Shown here: one piece after another, positions 7,696-19,600 of the stretch
Layout of the letters: each line of letters begins with the position of its first letter
How positions within the stretch are numbered: position 1 is the stretch's first letter
Source: Phallusia fumigata
Taxonomy: Eukaryota; Chordata; Ascidiacea; Phlebobranchia; Ascidiidae
Length of the DNA stretch: 20,327 nucleotides
Assembly (NCBI GenBank): GCA_008931825.1
Contig: QXVZ01001176.1
Span: 1-20,327 of the forward strand
Reading direction: 5' to 3'
The notes under the pieces: model-generated
What the model was told of the DNA's origin: nothing
The model's input: the letters and a program-made list of their open reading frames with translations, nothing else
Database searches by the model: none
Position numbers and translations under genes: made by a program

Positions 7696-10600
7696 GTAAG
7701 TTCCTTCCTAATTACCACCTTGTCAATGGTTAACCATTTTGTCATGAAAAAACTTGTAGGCAGCCATTCGTATCCAAGGCTACTGCAACTGTCACATGAT
7801 TATGGCCTGCCTATTCTAATCATAAATATTTAATAAGCTTTGTGCAAGGGGTTTTCGTATCCCTCACTTCCAATATCACTGTCTTTGCTGTATTTCCTCA
7901 CAACATTTATTGATATGTTTAGATTAGTAATTTTGCATAATGCAATAATCAGACACATATGTATCAGTTATGTCCTAATATCCACACTCAAATTGTAAAT
8001 TGTAATGTACAAGCAAGGATTTTACCCTATCTTAGTTTCTCAGCGAAACATGGAAGACCTTCACAAATGCTTCATTTGTTTGAAACTTTTGCACCTTTTC
8101 CTATTACCTAGTGTGTTTACAGAAAATATTGTTGAAATTGAAATGCTGAAGGACGACAATGAACAGCTGGCAACGCAATACGAGCGGGAGCGTCAGCTTC
8201 GGAGAAGTGCAGAACAAAGATTAATGGAAACTGAAGATGTAAATGAGACTGCTACCAGAGACATTCGTGACCGAGCTGAAGTACTGGAAACTGCAACACG
8301 TCATTTGGAATTGAAATGCAAAAACTACACAGACCAAGGTGCCACTTACTAGGTTAAATGGTAAAACTTGTAAAATAACAACAATTCAATTTCACTGTAT
8401 ACATTATGCAATATATATACTAAGGCTTAGTTTCTAAAAATTGATTCCAACTATGTTTGATTAGAATTTAAGTGCATTTTCTATGTTTTAAACTTTTGCT
8501 CTGTGCAGTTGAAAGACTACAGGAAAGAGAAAGCGACCTAAAAAAAGAATATGCACAACTTCATGACAGACATACTGAGGTAACCAAAGCTACTGCCATT
8601 TCTCTAGTAATTGGAAATGATTGGAAAATATTCAACTAATCATGTCTTTTTTTGTTTACATGCAGATGATCCAGTCGTACATGGAGCATATTGAAAAAAC
8701 TAAAACTTTGCAACATCAGTCCTCTTACAGTGATGTATCTCAGAGCCCACATCAAAACAAGTAATACATTGCATTTTATCAATGTGCCCACCCCCATCTG
8801 TATTAAATTGCCTGGGACAGCAAATGTTTTAATCAAATCAAAATGACCCTTTCCACATATTTTAAGTTTTATAATATGATGGCTAAAGTTGTTCATCAGC
8901 TAGTTTTATTACATTGTTTGACATTTTTCTTTTACATGTAACATTATATTGTTTAATGGCAGCTTTGTCCATTGGTACAGGTAATGCATGCACTGTAGCA
9001 ATTTTGTGTTTCTTTGTGTCTTTGTTTCATCAGCATTCTATTAGATTTGGGAATGTGCAACTGTCTTTGCTTTTTAGCATTACTGGCATTGGCAATTATA
9101 CTTTTATACATTTACTATTATGGATTGTTTGTACTGACAGCCTGTGTTTCAAGTTTTGCATTGCAAAAAGTAATTTAGTAACAAACGGAGGGTTGGGGGT
9201 CATTATGTATTTGTTGTGGTTGGATTTATGACACATATAAATGTGTAAAATGTAAACTTACCCCACAAAAACATGGTGTCTATATTAGGAGAGAACTGAC
9301 CCCTTCACTGACAACACCATCAGCTGATTCTCCTGGATTCCGTGGATTTTTATCAGACACAACAAAGAAAACACCATCATCACCTGTCGTTAGTGGCAAC
9401 CCTGACCTAACATCAACACCTGGCTGTGACCGATCACTAATGAGTATTAAGGTATCCATATCTGGTTATCTCTTTATGATAATGTCTTTTGCATGGTAGA
9501 ATTGACCTAATTGTAATTTGCTGTTTTCTTATCGAACTTTATCATTACATGTCCACCAACTTTAACACTGTGAACAAAACTTACACAAATAGACAAGAAA
9601 CAATAAGGTGAATGAGAGAAATGTGATCATTCATTTCTTGTAGTCCAAAAGTTTTTAATCTTATTTCCTAAAGAAGTCCCCACCAAAAACCATTTATGAC
9701 AACATTTTTGTAAGATTGCCCACTGACACTATATAAAGTTGTACCAGTTGTTTATTTAAAACAAAGAATACTAATTCTAAACCATAAACAAATTGAGGTA
9801 CAGACTTTTGTGCATTTTTGTGTAGGATGAGATTCCCAAGTCCTTGCCAATTTCACCCAGCAGCCCTTCAAGTTTGTCACCAGGTCATGACTTGACTGGC
9901 CAGCATATAGAAATAATGGGTAAGAGTGTGTTGTGTGGGTCTGCAATATCTCTACGTCTACAAAGCAGCAGTTTTTTCATTCGTGCATTTTAAATAAACC
10001 AACTTGAGAAAATTCTATGCTTGATTATGTAGTTGTGATGTTGACCATTTTTGCTGACAGGTGGGGCCACCAAAAGTGGTCAATCCAACACTGAAAATTT
10101 GGTAAAGACTGCTTTAAAAGCGTCACTGCACCAATCAGTGAAGCGTGCCAAACAGCAGCTTGTTGGTGAAGTATTGGGCAAACCCAAAATAGCGAGTGTA
10201 AAGTCCCCTAGTAAGACCGGAAATAAAAAGCAAGGTGGAGGTATAAAGCTGTGTGCTTTGCAATTACGAACTCTTGGTGACAATTTGTTCTGAGGCATCT
10301 CTTTTCTCCTTTTTAATTGTATCACGCTTTTATTGAGTCGATACAAATCTATTCCTATTGGTTCAATGTTTGTTCAAAATCTTTAATTATTGCTACAGAC
10401 TACTGTTTTTTGTGTCAGGTAATTCAGTGTTTATAAATCAGTTTTCTTTTATCCAACTTGAAACATTGTGCAATTCTGCTGAAATCTTCCCAACTATTAC
10501 TAGTAATAAAAGTTAAGAGCTTTGCCTTGTAATTGAAAATGATTTCTGTGCATACTTTGTGGAACTTTATATTAAAACTTCTCAAAAGTCAGGCAAAAAA

Positions 10601-13600
10601 CTTGAGATGCATTACAGTGAGTACAGCTGTGAACATAAAAATATTTTTTACCAGACGTGGGTTCACCATCAGGTGAAAGTGATGGAGTGGGCTGGGTAAG
10701 TGAGGAAGTAAAGGAAATTCTGCAGAATGGAGAACTGGAACTTGATAGATCTGACCCAGATGGCAATGAAGATTCTGAAGCACAGAAAGCTGTAGAAAGG
10801 TGTGTAACTATAAATTATTCCTTTCTAATCATCCAACAGCTGTTTAAACATTCAAAAAAATCAAAGTCTTATTATGAACAGTAGGTCCATACATTGTCAA
10901 TTTGTATTAATTAATTAAGGGCAGTTTTTGATTTCAATTTTTGAAAAAAAGAGGACTAAAAGGTTGCATTTTCTTAAATTGCAACATCAATGATTTGTAT
11001 ATTATTTGCATTCACTTGGCCACATTCTGTATCCAAACCCAAATAAAAACATTTCCCAAAGCATCCACCCACAATATACTTGTTACTTACAATTATTCCT
11101 CGTTATCAAGCAGTACAGGAATTGAAAATGCCGCCTTTGAAACAACACAAACAACAAATGCAAGCTCACTTTTTGCTGAAATGTCGCAACAAGACTTAGG
11201 TGATGTTGACGAAGGAGCTGACATACTTGGTAAGTTGAAATAAAAGTTTCCAGTGTTTGGAGTTAACAATTTCTTTACCTAATTTTGTTCTTTGCCTAAT
11301 TTTATGAATTAGCCCTGTATGATGCTAGTAAGGCATTTTCTGGAGACGTGCAGCAGGACATGGAACTGTGCTGTTACTTTGGTAAAAAACGTTTTTATGT
11401 AAACATGTGTGTCGTCATTTGGTGTTGATTCTAGTGCCATAAATGCTCTTTGCAACCATAAAACAAAATTTATAGTATAAATCAATGCTGGTTAAACTTT
11501 TTCGATGTCACACCTTAAGAAAAGTCAGTTGCATGTTCAATGCACCAGCTACAAGAATTTAACAAAGATGCTTATTACCAAAGTTTTATTTATTGATACA
11601 AATGCAGTTAAGCCGTCAAACGAAAGTGTTGTGCAACACCCTTTGAAAATTAAAAAGTGGCACCAGGGCGTCGCAACACACGGTTTGAGATCCACAGATG
11701 TAAATCCTGGAAATTTAAACAGCAACTTTAGCAAATAGGACTGTCAGAACTTTTTCTTCCAAAGTAGTATGCTTTCATTTTATTTCAATGTCTGTGTTTT
11801 GTGTTTTCCTTTATTGTTGCAGCTGAAATTATGACATGAAAAACATATGTTTGCATGTGGAAAAACATCTATTGTCTTAGCATGCATACAAAAAGTCGAT
11901 AGTAGTGACCCACTAAAACTGGCAAAGAAGGCACAGCAACTGCCACATGTTGTTAATTAGAAAACAAACATTTAAAAGGCAATATTCTAAAATAAACCAA
12001 CATTGTTTTAAGGCATGAGCAAGGAGGTTGAAAATCTGATTCAGGAAAACAGCAAACTTATGGCCACCAAGAATGCCCTGAATGTTGTCAAAGATGATCT
12101 AATTCAGCAAGTGGATCAACTCACAACACAACATGCACTTCTCAAGTAAACCCATCTTCTTTCGATGGTCAATTTGGAATTTAAAACACCGTCATTTATA
12201 GGGAAGAGTTGAAGACCTCGGAAAAGGGGAGAAAGGAGTTGCAAGACAAGCACAAGGAGCTTGAGAAGCAACTTTTGCGAGTTCAACAAGAGTTGGAAAA
12301 TGTTGCTGTTGGAAGTGCCAGGAATTCAATATCAAAGCAATCAGATGAGGAAGTCAGTAAAAAACATATTTTTGCTAAAATTCAATTTGAGAAGTGGGTA
12401 CTGGCAATGTCTTGTCGATTTTTTAAGGATGTGGTGCCCTTGTCCCAACGTAAGCGTTTCACCCGAGTTGAAATGGCTCGGGTGTTGATGGAGCGAAACC
12501 AGTACAAGGAGCGTCTTATGGAGCTGCAGGAAGCTGTGCGATGGACCGAGACTCTCAGGGCATCAAGGAATAATGCTGATGTTAACCAGAACAAAAACAA
12601 GAACAAGTCATCAATATTTCAGTTGTAAGTTACCACTTAATTATGTTTGTACGGTGCTCCTGAGGAATGTTTAATGGTTTTGACATCACTGCTTATTGAT
12701 GGCCTAAAACCTTTAGATTGTCTAAAGCTCTCTCCACAACCATGCACTGGTCAAACAAATGAGTTGTTACCCAACCTGGTTACATTGAAATATTACATTG
12801 TAGTGGACCAACAGATACCACATTTTTCCCCTAATTTTGCATGGACTGTTTACAGCTTTAGCCGGTTGTTTACTTCAAATGCCAATGGAGAAAGCACAAA
12901 CCAGCAACCATCACCAGAACCACCCAGGCAACTGCGACGAACAACAGCGACCAGTGAATATGGACTGAGCGTGGCTTACAATGCACCCAGTGCAAAAATT
13001 ATTCCGAGGTCCCGCAGCAGCACAGCTTCTTTGTATGGGAAGTCTCCAACAATCGACAATCTTAGAGAAGCGTAAGTTTGGTCAAAAGTAATTTGTTTGT
13101 AAGCAGTTTTCCAACATCTTTGATCCAGTGTGTCCATTTTAGGTTAAAAACATAGCTGAAAAATTATACTAATGTATTTGATATTGCAAAAAAACACTAC
13201 AGTCTTACTGCACTGAGACAACACAATAGTACTATTGCATATGTGTAGTTTATTATAAAATGACAGTAAATATACTTTTCCGAGTATTTACGTTTCTGCT
13301 GGGTATAGCTATAGATGAGTGTCAACATATGTTTGTCATTTCTACACAGCATTTTTTGTAATGACTGTGAGTTTGAATGCTTGTGACTGACTGAGGACAT
13401 AGGTGCTGTGTTGTCCATAAAAAATGTTTCTTTTCATGCTTGCACTTAGAGCTGCGCTTAAATTACAAACTAAGAAGAATATGTTGCTAAACATAACTGA
13501 AGATCATGGGTGAGTGGCTGAGATTGGTCTAACAGTATTTTGTTGTTATGTTTGTGCACATGTGTTTGTTGACCTCCTTACGTTAGATGTTAAGATAACA

Positions 13601-16600
13601 TTGATCATGTAAACCACTATTGGGTAGCTGCCAACATTCTTGATTTGACATATTTTCCCTTTGGGTCATTATGGTCTGCTCCTGGACTGTGCCTTGGACG
13701 AAATCAATATTTTTACCCATCTGTCTAATCAATATAGTATGAGTAATGGTTCCATTGCTTATTCTCACTACTAGTGTGGACTCAGAACAGTTAATATCTG
13801 GAAAATCTTTCTAGAATGATCCGGCAAACTCCAACTGTGTCATTTATAGTTGATACTGCAACCAAAAAAAGGTTTTCCAAACAACCTAATTCTGCATGAT
13901 TTTGAATGAAATTACCAAACTAATGCATCTGTCTATGGTTAAGTTGTTTTGGCACATGGTGTCCTTTCACATTTCAGTTTCATTGTCGATTTATCAGTTC
14001 AGTTAATCCTTTTTTTCCAAAATTTTAATGCAATAAATGGCAGACCATCTTGTCTCAAGTATTATATATTAGCCTGCAATACTGGTGTTTACTGTTGAAC
14101 TAATTCTCCATGTGTTGTTTGTGCATTTTGCAATCCAACATTGATTTTTTCCAGTTATATTGATTGCCTTAGTTGCCTTGTAGACAGCAAGTTGGTGGTT
14201 TTGCCAGAGAGATTAACCTTTATGTAATGCAACAAAATACAATTTATCTTGATTTATTTTGGGCAGACTTTGAGCTGGTATTTTTGTTATTGTATTTTTT
14301 TCACACACACATTACTTTAAAAATGCATGGTTGAAACATTCCAAATCTCTGTTTCAATCAGCAACCAAAATAATTTTCAAATCCTAATTTCTGGCCCAAG
14401 GATCTTTTAGTTGAGTTGGCATTCTTGTTTTTGCAGCCCAAACAAAGAAGCTCCAAGGTGGGAAACACCTCGACTTTCCGAAAACAGCCGACTTCAGGTC
14501 AGTAAGAAAATGTCCATGCAGGTCCCTGTGGAATTGTACGATGTCACATCAATAAATAATGACATGACTGGTGTACAAGGACACCTATGCATAAACTGTT
14601 TTCACTGATGAACAAATGGTGTTGTGAAAGCTTAGTTTACAATTTTCAAAGGGTTTTTAATTTGATGTGTTTTTTTCCCAACATGTAAAGCCCTTGCAGT
14701 TTCTTCACATGAACCTGGTCTCACTATTAATATTTATAATTTAAATCCCATCACAGTGGAACTCTGCAATGGGACATTCTCCAATACCTTGCTTCAAAAA
14801 TGCAGTTACATCTGAAGAGAATTACTATAATCATGTTTAACTATCAAAGTTTCATGCAATTGTGGCCAGTTATAAAATCCAGTGTTGTTGCATAGGCATG
14901 TGGATGGAGTTTGCCAAATACCCCAGCAACACCAAAGGAAGGTTCTAGAGCCGTCCCAGTGCCTGTGTATTGTGGCCCTATTCAAAACCAGGAGACAAAT
15001 ATGAAGGTATTTGATGGAAAACTGTTTTGATACAATATATATACCCCCAAAAATGTTGCATTGAGTTAGAAGCATACATTAATACATTGAGTTAGCTTGT
15101 GTAGAAGCATACAGTTGTCACTTAGCAGTGATTCTCAATCATGGCTGTCAACCATCCTTGCAACTCTCATTAAACTGGCATGAAAAATATTGACATTAAA
15201 CTGGTATAAAAAACCTTTACTGATACAGCAGTCGAAAATGACACAAAACTTGCCACTCGACTTTTCTTCACCAAAATATACACAACCAAAAAGAGGTTAA
15301 GAACAAATGCTTTGAAGGGTATTTGCAGGCCTAGCACTAAAGGAAGTTTTTTTACCGTTTGCTATAGGTATGGTGTGCTACTTCAGTGAATGTGGCTAAT
15401 GCAAAGACTCGAAATGGTGGATCAGTGGTAGGTACAGGCAGTGTGTTTTACCCTGAAAAGTCCAATGCCAAAGATGAATCTGGTGTTCAGGATGTCGTTG
15501 AAAACCAATCTAAAGATGTTGTTCAACTGAATGAGGTAATTTTATTACAAAATGTTTGTGTATTCATTAAACCCCAATTCTCATAGCTTTGGCATAAAAT
15601 ATATATGAGTAGTACTGTAAATGTGAGATGCCTATTGCTCAGCTAAGTAGAAGATTTGGAGTTTAGGCCCATCTCTGGTGACCACTTCATAATTCTGTGA
15701 TTAAGAAACTTGCCATTCTTTTATTGTCGTAACCGAACAATTACTTTAAACAGGAACTTGAATCCCAGCAGCTGAAGATCCGTACAGACAGTGAGCGGCG
15801 AGAAAGTGTTTCCTCTCATGTTTGGTTAGTGTCTGATGATTCAAGGTCAAATCCCAATGCGCAGGGAAGTGTGATAAGCATAGTAGATGCCCGACAGCCA
15901 AACCATTGCATTGAGAAGTTCCCTGTCGGCTCAAATGAGACCCACATTCTCTGCATTACAAGTGCACCAGGTATATTTGTGCTGGTTTCATGATGTAGGG
16001 TTTGCATAAAGTCAAAATAAAATGATGATAGCGTCTGAATTTTTTATTGCTGTATTGAGAATAGGTGGTAATTATAAAAAAATGTGTTAGATAGAATCTA
16101 TGGCTACGATTGCTAGTTTGCCCCAAGTGCTAGTTGTTTTGTATCTGACAAATTGAGAAGTTGGTACGGGATATTGCTGTATTTATTAATTGGTGCCAGG
16201 CTTACATCTCTATGTAATGTTGAGTAAAGGTGCAAACAAGTGAATTTGAGAATCTTCAATCGCTACTGGAGGTTTTTATACAAATGTGCTCATTTAAAAA
16301 GTCAGAAGTAAACATCTTAACTTTAAGGAATAAAAATAAATCACTTGTTAATCAAGCATGCATGATACTTAAAAATTCCCATTACAGCAAGTAATTATCT
16401 TTGCATATTTTATATGCACAGGTGCCATTGAAGAGGATTACCTCAGCCCTGATGAAGAAGAGGCAGATTCAATGTACACCAGTGCAGGTTGGTCACAATG
16501 ATACTTATTGCTTGCAGCTCGTAATAAGTCCCTGTTCCATTCTTTTTTTCCTAACATTTAATGCCCTTTTTTACTGTGTTTAACACAAGTATTTTCTAGT

Positions 16601-19600
16601 AAGGGTAACTGCCCTGCATTCATAGGGTTAGTGATTTAAATTCTAAACCTTGTGTCCCTGTGTCTTTGGATATGTAGTTTGTTTGATAAGGTAAAGGTTT
16701 TGTTCGGACTACATGCATACAGTTATCCATTTTGTATTTAGGTGATACCAGCATGTTGGGAATGACCCAATCACCAACGGAGGCAACTAACAATACAATG
16801 CCTACAATTGATGCAGCTGCAGAAAAGTCAAAAGGTTTGTTCAGAACAAGATCTGTTACTTGGCAAAACAAAAAAATTAATGTTGTCAAATGTCAATTTT
16901 AGTCTCAAAGGATGAACCTGGATTTGAATGTTCACCTGCAGACCAGGTAAATACCCTGTAGTAAAGAAGCTTTCTTCAAAAAGGTTGAATGGTAATTTAA
17001 ATTCAGAAGGTTTCAGGAATTAGTTAAGTCAGAATTAGGTACTTGATTTGAGCATTACAATTTTTGATGGTTTGTACTGGGCCTGGGGCCATGTTTCAAA
17101 ATGTTATTCAGTTGTAAAAAATGGTTTATTCAATTTTCAGGCGTTACAAAGAAGATAGTAAACTAACAAATATGTTGGAAAACATGTTACATGTGGCATA
17201 TATTCTACCTTTTTAAATACAATAGTAAACACATCAGGAGATTGTGTGCTAGATTGGTGTCTAAGTTTTGAAGTTTGGACTGACAAAACATATATTAGCA
17301 GATGTTTTTAATCAATTTTATGAATGCAGTTGTAACAAAATATCAAGTAACAAAACAGAAACCAAACTACAAATTGCTTAGTTTAAACACAGTGAAAATT
17401 AAGCTGCAACCAACACTGTTAAAAACAGATTTCCCAATGCCAACAACATGGATTTTTAATTTTTACTATGACTTTGTAACCAGGAATTTGGAGGGCTGGA
17501 AAAGGTACAGACACCAACATTGGATGTTAGCATTACGGGTGAACATTTAGAAGCTGATGATGACACATTAAAAACTGAAAATGCTGAGTCGGTGCGAGTT
17601 GCAAGTCTGCAACCAACAATGTGGATGGGTTCACAAAATGGATGGTAAGTTGTAATAAAGATCAATACCCCTGTTTTAAATACAATTACTAAAATATAAT
17701 ATTAAATTTGTTTATGGTAAGAATAGCTGGACTGTTTTGTTTTTTAGCTTATTTGTTCACTCGGCTATCAGCAATTGCAGCAAGTGCTTGCACAAGATAC
17801 GTTTAAAGGATTCAGTCCTGGCTATTGTGCATCTTAAAGGTCGGGCCTTTGCCGGCTTAGCTGATGGAACTGTTGCTATATTTCGACGTGACAGTGGTAG
17901 GTCATTAAAGACTGGCTTACAAATGTCTTTACTACGTGGATTAGTTCGTTTATTTCATAACAGATGGAATTTGGGATCTGTCCAACTACTATCTTCTGGA
18001 TCTTGGACGTCCGCACCACTCTATTCGATGCATGACTGTTGTGTATGACAGAGTGTGGTGTGGCTACAGGAACCGAATTCACATTGTGGAACCAAAGTCT
18101 ATGAAAATTGAGGTAATAAATATTCACATCTCTGTTTAGGGGATTTAGCCTCATTCACTTACTCCATATCATGCAGATGAATGAGCACCACCATGTTTTT
18201 TAGGTGAAGTTATCTAAATAAAATTTTAGCACATGTTTCATATGAAATAGCAATCACTATTAATTGAAAATTGCAAAGAGTTCTCGAAGGTATGAGCAAC
18301 ATGTTACATAAAGCATATTTTTTCTCACTCTTTTTATAGTCAACATTCAATGCTCATCCGAGACGAGAGTCTCAAGTTCGGCAACTTGCATGGGCTGGTG
18401 ACGGGGTGTGGGTTTCAATACGACTTGACTCCACTGTGCGCCTCTACCATGCACGGACACAACAACACCTTCAGGACGTTGACATTGAACCCTATGTCAG
18501 CAAAGTTCTTGGCTCAGGAAAGCTGGGCTTTTCCTTTGTCAGGTAATGGAAATGTAACATGAATGCCTTCCTATTGAATCTCACTAGTAATTATTACTTC
18601 ACACCAAAGTGCGATTTGGCTGTACACCAATAAGGTAACGCATATTTCAAAGGGACATATGTATGTCATATCCCACTATTAGTTTCTTGATAAGACTTGA
18701 TTAACAATGTTGAACATCTAAGCACAAAGGTTTTTATGCCAGAATAAATCAGCCTCTGTTGTGTTAGCTTACTTTGTCATAAACTAAGTCTTAGCCTCCA
18801 GCCATTGTTCGTTCTTTGTAGAATTACTTCACTGATGATTGCCAAACACAGACTGTGGATTGGTACTGGAAATGGAGTTGTGATGTCAGTACCTCTGTCT
18901 GAAGGTATGTGTAGTGTGTCTGTAGTATTGTTTTTTTGTTCAATGACTTACTTAAGTAAAACTATCAGATGATTTATTAGCCTGGAAAACAATAACAATA
19001 AAAGCAAGATCGTCAGCCTCCCTGCAGCGAAAATCTTGCATCAAACATCAGAACACCATTGCCAGATGTGGAGTAGCTAAGATGGAGTGTCTAGTTTGCA
19101 AGAAATACATTGTCAATGAGTTAGGAGATGGGGATGGAGAACTTTTAACAGATGCATGCATATGTAGACAGCAGCAAAAGCAATGTAACAGTCAGGTGGA
19201 CTTGCCTGTACAGACCAGAATGACAAAACTGTCAAAAAAGTCTGGAAGGAAATTAAAAATAAGGTTAAAGCGAATAAAAGGTTAGATGACATGTAAAAGC
19301 AGAAAAATGAGCACAGGTGTTTAAAAATGCTTTCATGAAGGTCTCAATTTAAAGGGAAGAATCAGCATTGATCAAAGTTTTTCAAATGTTAGTTTACCTG
19401 AAGACAATGTATTGGGTAAGCAGTCTGAATGATAAAAAAGATTACAGTGCAGTTCAAATGCAAGTGAGCAAATGCTCAGATGATTAGTTTAGTCTATTAA
19501 AATGCAACAATGTTCAAAACAATATTTACATTTATCACTTAAAAAAAATTATGGGGTCTTGAGACTTCCTAAGCAATAAATGCAAATGTTGGGCTGATAT

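Noticed and set aside
8914-9231. 105-codon open stretch, hydrophobic, in the JIP intron between exons 5 and 6
   Set aside because: It has no ATG at the start, its hydrophobic composition follows from T-rich intron sequence, and it has no splice sites in phase with its neighbours.
14300-14312. Short CA run
   Set aside because: Too short to be a useful microsatellite.
14498-14608. Readthrough of the exon 17 donor, giving [16 protein letters not shown]
   Set aside because: VPVELYD looks a little like the VPVPVY motif, but the true motif lies in exon 18, and joining at 14497 gives RLQ-ACGWSLP exactly as in the family.
17302-17550. 82-codon open frame on the plus strand
   Set aside because: It runs from intron into JIP exon 24 in the wrong frame; exon 24 in its proper frame gives [10 protein letters not shown].
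17640-17760. Cysteine instead of tryptophan at the exon 24/25 join (NGC-LFVH)
   Set aside because: I first took it for a wrong splice site, but JIP4 as I recall it also has Cys here, so the join stands.
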